A DNA stretch of 5,213 bases from Elusimicrobiota bacterium (GTDB taxonomy: Bacteria; Elusimicrobiota; Elusimicrobia; Elusimicrobiales; Elusimicrobiaceae): assembly GCA_031258375.1 (NCBI GenBank), contig JAIRMX010000058.1, positions 1 through 5,213 on the forward strand, in the 5' to 3' direction. Made by a program: the position numbers and the translations under genes. Numbering within the stretch: position 1 is the first letter of the stretch; each line of letters starts with the position of its first letter. Under the pieces are notes generated by a model. The model saw only the letters and a list, made by a program, of their open reading frames with translations, did no database searches and was not told where the DNA came from. Positions 1 through 5,157 of this stretch are shown here, one piece after another.

Positions 1-238
1 CCAAAATAAAACGCAAAAGCTGATTGCGTCCGCGCGGGGAAAAAACTTCGCCTTTCAAAACCTTATAAGAAGGGCAGGCTTGCGCGCACGCGCCGCAGCG
101 GCTGCAAAGACGGGCCGAATCGTAAATGCTTAAAAATCCTTTAAGCGGATTAAAAAAACATTTGCCCACGGCGTCTCTTTTGCTCGCGCAAATCAGACTA
201 AAAGATTTTTGCGCCTCACGCGCGCCTGTCAAATTCAT
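1..238 (-). CDS. glcF: GlcF-like iron-sulfur subunit of glycolate/D-lactate oxidase, N-terminal part (runs off left edge)
   Basis: The first 79 codons of a minus-strand gene are visible; the rest lies beyond position 1. The translation begins MNLTGAREAQKSFSLICASK. It carries a ferredoxin-type [4Fe-4S] motif CxxCxxCxxxCP at residues 45-56 (C45, C48, C51, C55, P56), followed by a Ser-Pro-Arg-Gly-Arg segment at 67-71. This combination is typical of the N-terminus of GlcF and related subunits (known family feature), which relay electrons from the flavoprotein subunits to the membrane quinone pool. The chosen ATG (238..236) has a GGAG six bases upstream and overlaps the end of the GlcD-GlcE gene by 23 bp, so translational coupling is likely. 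About 20 residues precede the usual cluster position, a modest N-terminal extension. The family also includes LldE/LutA-like and heterodisulfide-reductase-like proteins, but the GlcD/GlcE neighbour favours GlcF. The visible piece is too short to tell glycolate from D-lactate. Confidence 0.85.
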   Translation of the reverse strand, partial: MNLTGAREAQKSFSLICASKRDAVGKCFFNPLKGFLSIYDSARLCSRCGACAQACPSYKVLKGEVFSPRGRNQLLRFIL

Positions 239-2237
239 CGTTATCTCCGAATATAAATGCGTTAAAAAGATTTTTTTCGTCGAAGGAGCGTTTTAAAACT
301 TTCCCTATGGGCGACGGAGCAAAAATTTTAAAAGCATTTCGTTTCATTTTTGGAGCCGGCAGGGCGGAAGTTCTTATAGTTAAAGCCGTTATCAAAGCAT
401 AAGCGCCCATACTGCCGTGCAGCAGGCGGATAATATCGTATCCGGCGGAATTTTTTACGTATTTTCCTCCAATCGATATAAAAGAACCGTCCGGAAGAAT
501 GAAATCCAGCCCGCTGACATAATCTGCAAAACAGTCAAAAGTTTTTGAAGCAAAAACTCCTCCCGCGCTGCCGTGCTCTGCCTGAATAGGCAGATACATT
601 TTATGCATGGCAAGCTGCGCGGCCAAATTTTTCAGGCTTATGCCCGCCTGAGCCGTTACGGTATAATTTATTTTGTCAATATCTAAAATCTGATTTAAAG
701 ACGAGAGGGAAATTACATTTTTATCGTTTGCTTTGGCTTTAAGTTTGCCGTTAAGACCCGTAATAGTCGCGCGGCGGGCAAGGCGGAAATTTTTTTTGAC
801 GCGTTCGATTAAATCCTGCGCGTAGCGGCGGCTGTCGTCGGACAAAACAAAATTCGCGCCTGCAAGCGGCAGCACTTTATCGGGATTTGAAAGATATTTC
901 GGGTCCAGCGCGTTTTTTATTTTGCGCATAATATTAAGAGCGTTTTCGTCGTACATAAGAGACATGGCGGCTCGTTTTTCTACGCCGATTCCATGCTCTG
1001 CGCTTATGCTGCCGCCGGCGCGTACGCTCAGAACGTGTATTTCTTTTACCGCTTTTTTTACAAGATCGCTTTCGTATAAATTAGTTTCGTCATAGGCTAT
1101 GTTCGGGTGGACGTTGCCGTCTCCGGCGTGAAATACCATACCCGCCCGCACGCCGTATTTTTTAAATATTTCCCTTATTTTTATTATTGTATCGGGCAGG
1201 ATTTCGCGCGGCAAAGCGCAGTCCAAAGAAATTAAATTCGGAGCCGTTTTGGCAAAAGACGCGGCGGCGGATTTGCGTTTTGCCCATAACGCGCCGCGCT
1301 CGTCTTCATCGGAAGCGGTTTCAATTTTAAACGCGTTGTTTTTTTTGCATATTTCCGCAGATTTTGCGGCTTCCGACGCGGTATTGTTTTTTTGTCCGTC
1401 AAATTCGCAAATTAATAAGGCTTCCATCCCGCCGGGATACGGCGTTTGGGTGGCTTCCATAGTCGTTTTGTCCATAGCTTCAAGCGCGCTTGGCAATATG
1501 CCTACGGCTATAATATCCCTAACGGCGCGCATAGTATCGTCGATAGTTTTAAAATAAGCCAAAACGGTTTTTAAAGATTTGGCTTTTGGCGTGAGTTTAA
1601 GCCATAATTTGACAATAATGCCCAAAGTTCCCTCGCTGCGGACTATAAGCGACATAATGTCCGGCCCCGCGTCGTTTTTGGAAAGTTTAATTAAATCTCC
1701 CTGCGGAGTAATAATTTCGGCGGCGATAATATTTGCGGCGGTGGAACCGTATTTTAAAGTTTTTGCGCCTCCGGCGTTTAGAGAAGCGTTTCCGCCAAGC
1801 GTGCTGAAAGCCATACTTGCGGGATCCGGCGCGTAAAAAAAATCAAACGGTTCAACCGCGTTTTGCAAAACTTGATTTACCACCGCCGGCTCGACGACGG
1901 CATATTCTTTTGCGCTGTCAATCAAAATTATTTTATTCAACGCGGTAAGGTTTAGTATAACCCCGCCTTTAAGCGCTATAACGCAGCCGTCGTGATTGGT
2001 GCCGGCCGAGCGCGGAACAAAAGGCACGTTAAATTTATTTAATATTTTTATCACTTCGGGCAGAATATCCGCGTTTGGTATATCCAAGACGGCGTCCGGC
2101 ATACTTTTGCAGGGAGAATAATCAAAAGAGTTAAGCATAAGAGAAACGTTGTCCGTACGTACGCGGGCGGCGCCTAAAAGGCGCGTTATTTCGGCTTTTG
2201 CCGGCGAAAATTTACTAAAATGTTTCATATTTCCCAT
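216..2237 (-). CDS. glcD: GlcD-GlcE fusion: FAD-linked glycolate/D-lactate oxidase flavoprotein
   Basis: A 673-residue protein with two flavoprotein modules. Residues 1-458 form a full GlcD-type subunit: FAD-binding segment VPRSAGTNHDGC (74-85), GGNASLNAGG (148-157), SEGTLGI (201-207), then the FAD-oxidase C-terminal domain with HAGDGNVHPN (370-379) and an ISAEHGIG segment (411-418), ending in a DPK..NPDKVLP-like close (445-457). Residues 461-673 resemble GlcE: a short GLNGK loop (494-498) where GlcE has GSNSK, AQAG (529-532), and GGKYVKNSAGYD (590-601), followed by RLLHGSMGAYALIT. GlcE of E. coli is about 350 residues; the C-terminal cap part appears to be missing here. By family knowledge the enzyme oxidises glycolate or D-lactate and hands electrons to the GlcF-like subunit encoded next. 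The exact substrate is not readable. The start is taken at M1; M4 (ATG at 2228..2226) is an alternative, with GGGA only three bases before it. Confidence 0.88.
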   Translation of the reverse strand: MGNMKHFSKFSPAKAEITRLLGAARVRTDNVSLMLNSFDYSPCKSMPDAVLDIPNADILPEVIKILNKFNVPFVPRSAGTNHDGCVIALKGGVILNLTALNKIILIDSAKEYAVVEPAVVNQVLQNAVEPFDFFYAPDPASMAFSTLGGNASLNAGGAKTLKYGSTAANIIAAEIITPQGDLIKLSKNDAGPDIMSLIVRSEGTLGIIVKLWLKLTPKAKSLKTVLAYFKTIDDTMRAVRDIIAVGILPSALEAMDKTTMEATQTPYPGGMEALLICEFDGQKNNTASEAAKSAEICKKNNAFKIETASDEDERGALWAKRKSAAASFAKTAPNLISLDCALPREILPDTIIKIREIFKKYGVRAGMVFHAGDGNVHPNIAYDETNLYESDLVKKAVKEIHVLSVRAGGSISAEHGIGVEKRAAMSLMYDENALNIMRKIKNALDPKYLSNPDKVLPLAGANFVLSDDSRRYAQDLIERVKKNFRLARRATITGLNGKLKAKANDKNVISLSSLNQILDIDKINYTVTAQAGISLKNLAAQLAMHKMYLPIQAEHGSAGGVFASKTFDCFADYVSGLDFILPDGSFISIGGKYVKNSAGYDIIRLLHGSMGAYALITALTIRTSALPAPKMKRNAFKIFAPSPIGKVLKRSFDEKNLFNAFIFGDNDEFDRRA
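245..249 (-). promoter_or_regulatory. Ribosome binding site for the GlcF-like gene, inside the upstream coding region
   Basis: On the minus strand CGGAG lies six bases before the ATG at 238..236. It sits within the last codons of the GlcD-GlcE fusion gene and decides the GlcF start, supporting the 23-bp overlap and coupled translation. Confidence 0.7.
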
Positions 2238-2242
2238 ATTAA

Positions 2243-2248
2243 ATTATA
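2243..2248 (-). promoter_or_regulatory. -10 promoter box of the glcD-glcE-glcF operon
   Basis: A consensus TATAAT on the minus strand ends five bases before the ATG at 2237. No convincing TTGACA-like box is found 16-19 bp upstream. Usual -10 to +1 spacing would place transcription start at or next to the ATG, implying a leaderless mRNA if M1 is used, or a leader of about 9 nt with a GGGA if M4 is used. Predicted from sequence only. Confidence 0.45.
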
Positions 2249-2270
2249 GTATTTAGTCCGCCATAATAGC

Positions 2271-2276
2271 TATAAT
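2271..2276 (+). promoter_or_regulatory. -10 promoter box of the phosphatase-mazG unit
   Basis: A consensus TATAAT lies six bases before the phosphatase ATG at 2283, so the expected transcription start is the A of that ATG. There is no Shine-Dalgarno sequence and no clear -35 box. The pattern fits a leaderless transcript. The opposing TATAAT of the glc operon lies 22 bp away, giving a compact divergent promoter. Confidence 0.45.
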
Positions 2277-2282
2277 GACTAT

Positions 2283-3083
2283 ATGAGCAGATTCCCTTTG
2301 CGTCCGATAACCGCTGTCGGAGACGCGCACGGCGATTATTACGGGTTTGCGGCCGTATTAATACATGCCGGCCTAATGGACGCCGAACTTAATTGGACGG
2401 GCGGCAAAACAGTACTGATACAAATGGGCGACATTTTGGACAGAGGCTCCGACGCTTTGCAAATAGACGCTCTGCTGGACGTTTTGCAGTCGGCGGCTCG
2501 TAAAGCCGGCGGCGATATTGTGCGGCTTGTGGGAAATCACGAACTGGAAATACTGCGTAAAAATTATTTTATAACCTCGCTGCCTTACGCGCATATAGAG
2601 CCGTTTCGCGCCAAATTGCTAAAAGGGATTTTGTCCGGCAAATGGCATGCGGCTTGCGGCGCGCGCGGATTTCTATTTACTCATGCCGGCGTATGCGACG
2701 ATTTATACGCGGTCTTTAAACAAGAAACGGCTTCGGCAAAAATGACGGAAGCAAAAACCGCGCTGTATATAAATAAGATTTTTAAAGAAGCCGTGCGCGA
2801 TAATATTTACCGCCATGCTATATTCAACGTAAGCAAAGTGCGCGGCGGCAGCGACGGATTTGGCGGGATATTTTGGGAAGATTTAACCTCTCTTTTAGCC
2901 TCTCATGAAAACGTTCCTCTGCGGCAAATTGTCGGGCATACGTCTACGGCGGAAATTACGTTTTCGGACAGCGGCAAAATAGTCGATATCGACACGGGTA
3001 TGAAAAGGGTGTTTGAAGGCGGGTTCGAATATTTAAAAATAAAAAACAAAAAAGACGTTGAAATTATAAAAATAGCAGGCTGA
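2283..3083 (+). CDS. PPP-family metallophosphatase (calcineurin-like, Shewanella-like type)
   Basis: A 266-residue protein with the metallophosphoesterase motif set in order: GDAHGD (13-18), GDILDRG (49-55), GNHE (84-87), THAG (133-136) and VGHT (217-220). By family alignment D14, H16, D50, N85, H134 and H219 are the likely ligands of a two-metal centre, H86 the general acid and R54 a phosphate contact. All are present, so the enzyme should be active. RGG (187-189) followed by GIFWED (195-200), and the IDTGM near residue 238, fit bacterial PPP-like phosphatases of the Shewanella-like group. These remove phosphate from phosphoproteins in the cytoplasm; I see no signal peptide or membrane segment. 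The true substrate is unknown, and a small-molecule or Ap4A-type activity is possible. The first ATG is needed because later methionines fall after the GDAHG motif. It shares a likely transcript with mazG downstream. Confidence 0.85.
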   Translation: MSRFPLRPITAVGDAHGDYYGFAAVLIHAGLMDAELNWTGGKTVLIQMGDILDRGSDALQIDALLDVLQSAARKAGGDIVRLVGNHELEILRKNYFITSLPYAHIEPFRAKLLKGILSGKWHAACGARGFLFTHAGVCDDLYAVFKQETASAKMTEAKTALYINKIFKEAVRDNIYRHAIFNVSKVRGGSDGFGGIFWEDLTSLLASHENVPLRQIVGHTSTAEITFSDSGKIVDIDTGMKRVFEGGFEYLKIKNKKDVEIIKIAG

Positions 3084-3094
3084 CGGGTATAACT

Positions 3095-3505
3095 ATGAAA
3101 GAAGAAACAAGCGCGGCTCAAAAATTGCAAGAACTTATAAAAATTATGAAGCGCCTGCGCTCTCCCGACGGATGCAAATGGGATAAAGCCCAAACGCATA
3201 AAAGCCTTATAAAATGTCTTCGGGAAGAAGCGCGGGAAGTCGTCGCCGCAATAGAAAACAAAGACGACGAAAACTTAAAAGAAGAACTCGGCGATTTGCT
3301 TTTGCAAATTGTTTTTCACTCCGCCATAGCGCGGGAGGAAAACCGCTTTACGCTGTCTGAAGTCATAGACGGCTTGAACAAAAAACTCCTACGCAGGCAT
3401 CCGCATGTTTTTGGCGGCGCAAAAGCTTCCACTCCGCAAGAAGCTCTCGCGCACTGGCGCGAAATCAAAAAACGGGAAAAGGCCGCAAAACAAACTTTAA
3501 AATAA
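3095..3505 (+). CDS. mazG: MazG-type nucleoside triphosphate pyrophosphohydrolase, single-domain form
   Basis: A 136-residue protein matching one MazG domain: CKWDKAQTH (27-35, usually CPWD..QTH), the metal-binding pairs EEARE (44-48) and EELGD (63-67), RRHPHVFG (100-107) and a closing WREIKKREK (121-129). The E-E-x-x-E and E-x-x-D carboxylates that bind Mg are intact. The family hydrolyses (d)NTPs to monophosphate and pyrophosphate in the cytoplasm, cleaning nucleotide pools and in E. coli also affecting ppGpp. E. coli MazG has two tandem domains and about 263 residues; this protein is about half that and corresponds to the N-terminal type. It starts 11 bases after the phosphatase stop with only a weak GGG (3085-3087) as a ribosome site, so translation probably depends on the upstream gene. 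No mazE or mazF is present in the window. Confidence 0.9.
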   Translation: MKEETSAAQKLQELIKIMKRLRSPDGCKWDKAQTHKSLIKCLREEAREVVAAIENKDDENLKEELGDLLLQIVFHSAIAREENRFTLSEVIDGLNKKLLRRHPHVFGGAKASTPQEALAHWREIKKREKAAKQTLK

Positions 3506-3642
3506 CTTTCTAATCCTTATTGTAAGCTGTTTTTAGAAAACGCTTATATCTCTATGCTGTTTTAGCACTGCCGGCTTTCCTTCTCATTTCCGTCCTTTTT
3601 ATTTATGTCAAAATATGCGGACTGTTCGCAGCCTGAAAAAAG
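3506..3642. other. Convergent intergenic gap with weak hairpins
   Basis: This gap separates the ends of mazG (plus) and the ATPase gene (minus). It holds a hairpin with TAAGC/GCTTA and GTTTT/AAAAC arms around a TAG loop and one bulged T (3523-3546), a short TGCT/AGCA hairpin (3555-3567), and GCGGA/TTCGC with a G-T pair (3617-3629). None is followed directly by a good T run on either strand, so termination here is plausible but unproven. I see no open reading frame with support. Confidence 0.45.
3523..3546 (+). terminator. Possible hairpin terminator after mazG
   Basis: Ten base pairs with one bulged T (TAAGC + GTTTT arms, TAG loop) begin 17 bases after the mazG stop. The sequence that follows, TATCTCTATGC, is only loosely T-rich, so this is a weak intrinsic terminator candidate or merely an mRNA 3' stabiliser. 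Confidence 0.3.
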
Positions 3643-4857
3643 CTAAATATCCCAAATAGAAACGGCGTTTGCGTTTTGAGTAAGCAAAACAGGTTTTTGA
3701 ACAAGGCAAATCAAAGAACCGAAATCAACCTCGCCGATATCGGATAATTTGCTAAAATTTTTTATCATTTCTTTGTTCGGGTTTGCGGTTTGTTTTATTT
3801 CTATCGGATATAATTTGCCGTTTTGCGCAAAGAGCAGATCAACCTCGTTTTTGGCATTGTCCCTGTAATAATAAAACGAGGTATCCAAACCGTTATGCCG
3901 GTGGGATTTTATTATTTCAGTTACGACGAAAGTCTCAAAAAATGCTCCGCTTGCCGCTCCGGTTTGCAAAACTTTCGCAGTTTTCCAATCGGCGAGATAT
4001 GTCGCAAGTCCCGTGTCTAAAAAATACATTTTGGGTCTTTTGACTATGCGCTTTGAAATATTTTTATAATACGGCTGCAAAAAGCATATAATGCCGGAGG
4101 TTTCCAATATTGACAGCCAAGATTTTACGGTATTGGGCGCGACATCCACGTCTCTTGCGATGGCGTCTATATTTAATTCTTGCGCGGTTCTTGCGGCGGC
4201 GGATTTTAAAAATTTAAAAAAAGAGGTTACGTCGCCTACTTTTACAAGTTGGCGCACGTCCCGCTCCAAATAAGTTTTTACGTAGGAGGCATAATATAAA
4301 TCCCACTCGTCTTCTTCTTTTAAAACCATTTCGGGGAAAGAACCTTTCCAAATAATTTTAAAAGTTTCGGCTATATTTAATTTTTTTAATTTTTGCGCGG
4401 TTTTTTTTGCCGGCAAAAAAGGTTTTTGTTCTTTTGCCAAATCAAATCTTTCGTAAACGAACAGACCGAGCAAATTTAAAACGGCTATTCTGCCGGCAAG
4501 CGTTTCTGAAACTTCTTTCATCAGCAAAAACGGCTGAGAACCGCTCAGCCACACAAGCCCGTTTTGTTTGGCTTTATCCGCAAGGATTTTTATTTTGGAA
4601 AATAAAGACGGCGCATACTGTATTTCGTCTATAAAAATCGGCGGCTCGTGATTTTGGAAAAATATTGAAGAATCTTCTTTTGCCGTCATAAGTTCATTTA
4701 CGTCGTCAAGGCTGACGCTTTCTCTATTTTTTTCTTTTATGCGTTCCAAAAAGGTAGTTTTGCCGACTTGTCTCATACCGGTAAGCAAAATTACTTTAAA
4801 ATTTTTGCTCGCTTTCAAAAATCTTTCCGATAAAGTTCTCTCTTTATAAAAATCCAT
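3643..4857 (-). CDS. AAA ATPase of the DUF4143 family (orphan)
   Basis: A 404-residue protein with Walker A GMRQVGKT (27-34), Walker B IFIDEIQ (74-80), a sensor-like LSGSQ (104-108) and SETLAGR (117-123). The DUF4143 hallmark TYLERDVRQL is at 195-204. A likely winged helix-turn-helix follows at about 225-256. The C-terminal domain carries a PD-(D/E)xK-like pattern: E308, E314, RDNAKNEVD (332-340) and IEIK (352-355, with E353 and K355). The ATPase residues and the nuclease-like residues are intact, and the length is normal for the family. The family is common and often present in many copies in anaerobe genomes, but its role is not established, so I assign no function beyond ATP binding and hydrolysis. 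The start is well supported by AAGGTG five bases before the ATG. It stands alone on this strand between a convergent gap and a 300-bp structured region, and looks more AT-rich than the glc operon, which would fit horizontal acquisition (inference). Confidence 0.88.
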   Translation of the reverse strand: MDFYKERTLSERFLKASKNFKVILLTGMRQVGKTTFLERIKEKNRESVSLDDVNELMTAKEDSSIFFQNHEPPIFIDEIQYAPSLFSKIKILADKAKQNGLVWLSGSQPFLLMKEVSETLAGRIAVLNLLGLFVYERFDLAKEQKPFLPAKKTAQKLKKLNIAETFKIIWKGSFPEMVLKEEDEWDLYYASYVKTYLERDVRQLVKVGDVTSFFKFLKSAAARTAQELNIDAIARDVDVAPNTVKSWLSILETSGIICFLQPYYKNISKRIVKRPKMYFLDTGLATYLADWKTAKVLQTGAASGAFFETFVVTEIIKSHRHNGLDTSFYYYRDNAKNEVDLLFAQNGKLYPIEIKQTANPNKEMIKNFSKLSDIGEVDFGSLICLVQKPVLLTQNANAVSIWDI

Positions 4858-4862
4858 AAAAA

Positions 4863-4868
4863 CACCTT
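4863..4868 (-). promoter_or_regulatory. Ribosome binding site of the ATPase gene
   Basis: AAGGTG on the minus strand, five bases (all T) before the ATG at 4857, supports this start. Confidence 0.65.
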
Positions 4869-4882
4869 AAAATAATAACGTT

Positions 4883-4888
4883 TTTATA
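4883..4888 (-). promoter_or_regulatory. Candidate -10 box of the ATPase gene
   Basis: TATAAA on the minus strand would start transcription near 4876 and give a leader of about 19 nt containing the ribosome site. The nearest TTG-type -35 (TTGTAA, 4914..4909) is 20 bp away, which is long. A second option is TTATCA (4900..4895), 17 bp, TATTAT (4877..4872), but that would start transcription inside the ribosome site. The choice is uncertain. Confidence 0.3.
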
Positions 4889-4906
4889 GAAATATGATAA
4901 CATTTA

Positions 4907-4943
4907 TTTTACAAATATGCAGTGCTACTGCATTTTTGTAAAA
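4907..4943. repeat. 37-nt near-perfect palindrome next to the ATPase promoter
   Basis: The arms are 17 nt each: TTTTACAAA plus ATGCAGT on the left, ACTGCAT plus TTTGTAAAA on the right. They are joined by one T-T mismatch (4916/4934) around a GCT centre (4924-4926), so 16 of 17 pairs match. With the TATAAA box as -10, the element lies at about -31 to -67 of the ATPase gene, where an operator would sit. On the plus strand it could also fold as a hairpin, but no plus-strand gene ends nearby. Regulatory site, fold-back element and mobile-element relic all remain possible. Confidence 0.6.
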
Positions 4944-4970
4944 ACTATTATGCTATCGGCACTGTTTTTT

Positions 4971-5010
4971 TGTCATACCTTCAGGTTTTCTTTTTATTGT
5001 CATACCCTCA
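4971..5010. repeat. Pair of 13-bp direct repeats
   Basis: TGTCATACCTTCA (4971-4983) and TGTCATACCCTCA (4998-5010) differ at one base. Each follows a T-rich tract, and they start 27 bp apart. They may be the edge of a dispersed intergenic repeat family; the window alone cannot show this. Confidence 0.45.
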
Positions 5011-5028
5011 ATCCACCCTCGCCCCTGC

Positions 5029-5052
5029 CCTCTCCCGTCATAAAGGGAGAGG
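5029..5052. repeat. GC-rich inverted repeat
   Basis: CCTCTCCC (5029-5036) and GGGAGAGG (5045-5052) form a perfect 8-bp stem around the loop GTCATAAA, preceded by a C-rich tract (5013-5030). It resembles the short palindromic intergenic repeats seen in many bacterial genomes, and its composition stands out from the AT-rich flanks. Confidence 0.5.
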
Positions 5053-5093
5053 AGAATCTAACGCCGGGATAATCAAATATATTTTAATTCCGC

Positions 5094-5124
5094 AAAAAAA
5101 TACCCCTGTTTTAAAACAGGGGTA
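5094..5124 (-). terminator. Strong rho-independent terminator (minus strand)
   Basis: A perfect 24-bp palindrome (5101-5124; arms TACCCCTGTT, loop TTAA) is followed on the minus strand by a run of seven T (5100..5094). On the plus strand it is followed by AAAAGG, so it works in one direction. It ends the transcript of the gene whose 3' end lies at the right edge and keeps it separate from the ATPase gene. Confidence 0.85.
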
Positions 5125-5157
5125 AAAGGAGGAAGCAATTAATATAAGATAATCATT

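Larger units (their letters stand above)
4858..5157. other. 300-bp structured intergenic region upstream of the ATPase gene
   Basis: This gap holds the ATPase promoter, a 37-nt palindrome (4907-4943), a CAGTGC/GCACTG inverted pair ending in a run of seven T (4920-4971), two 13-bp direct repeats (4971-4983 and 4998-5010), a GC-rich inverted repeat (5029-5052) and a minus-strand intrinsic terminator (5094-5124). I see no credible gene in it. The plus-strand reading frame across 4922-5125 lacks a ribosome site and runs through these structures. Confidence 0.6.

Noticed and set aside
1249..1836. Plus-strand open frames of 102 and 85 codons within the glcD-glcE gene
   Set aside because: They lie wholly antisense to a strongly conserved coding region, have no start signals, and give no recognisable protein.
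2373..3199. Minus-strand open frames antisense to the phosphatase and mazG genes
   Set aside because: The plus-strand genes carry complete family motifs; the antisense frames show no motif and no ribosome site.
3095..3505. MazG as part of a mazEF toxin-antitoxin locus
   Set aside because: No mazE or mazF is present; the neighbour is a phosphatase, and MazG proteins are common as free-standing housekeeping enzymes.
3783..4634. Plus-strand open frames antisense to the ATPase gene
   Set aside because: Shadow frames of a complete DUF4143 ATPase, without start signals or recognisable domains.
3643..5124. ATPase gene plus flanking repeats as an insertion sequence or transposon
   Set aside because: No transposase, no terminal inverted repeats bracketing the gene, and no target-site duplication that I can see; only short shared motifs remain.
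4922..5125. Plus-strand 67-codon open frame
   Set aside because: No ribosome site, low-complexity hydrophobic start, runs through the direct repeats and GC-rich inverted repeat, and ends in a minus-strand terminator.
5128..5132. GGAGG on the plus strand, looking like a strong ribosome binding site
   Set aside because: No ATG, GTG or TTG follows at a workable distance and the downstream frame is not supported; the sequence lies between a minus-strand stop and its terminator.
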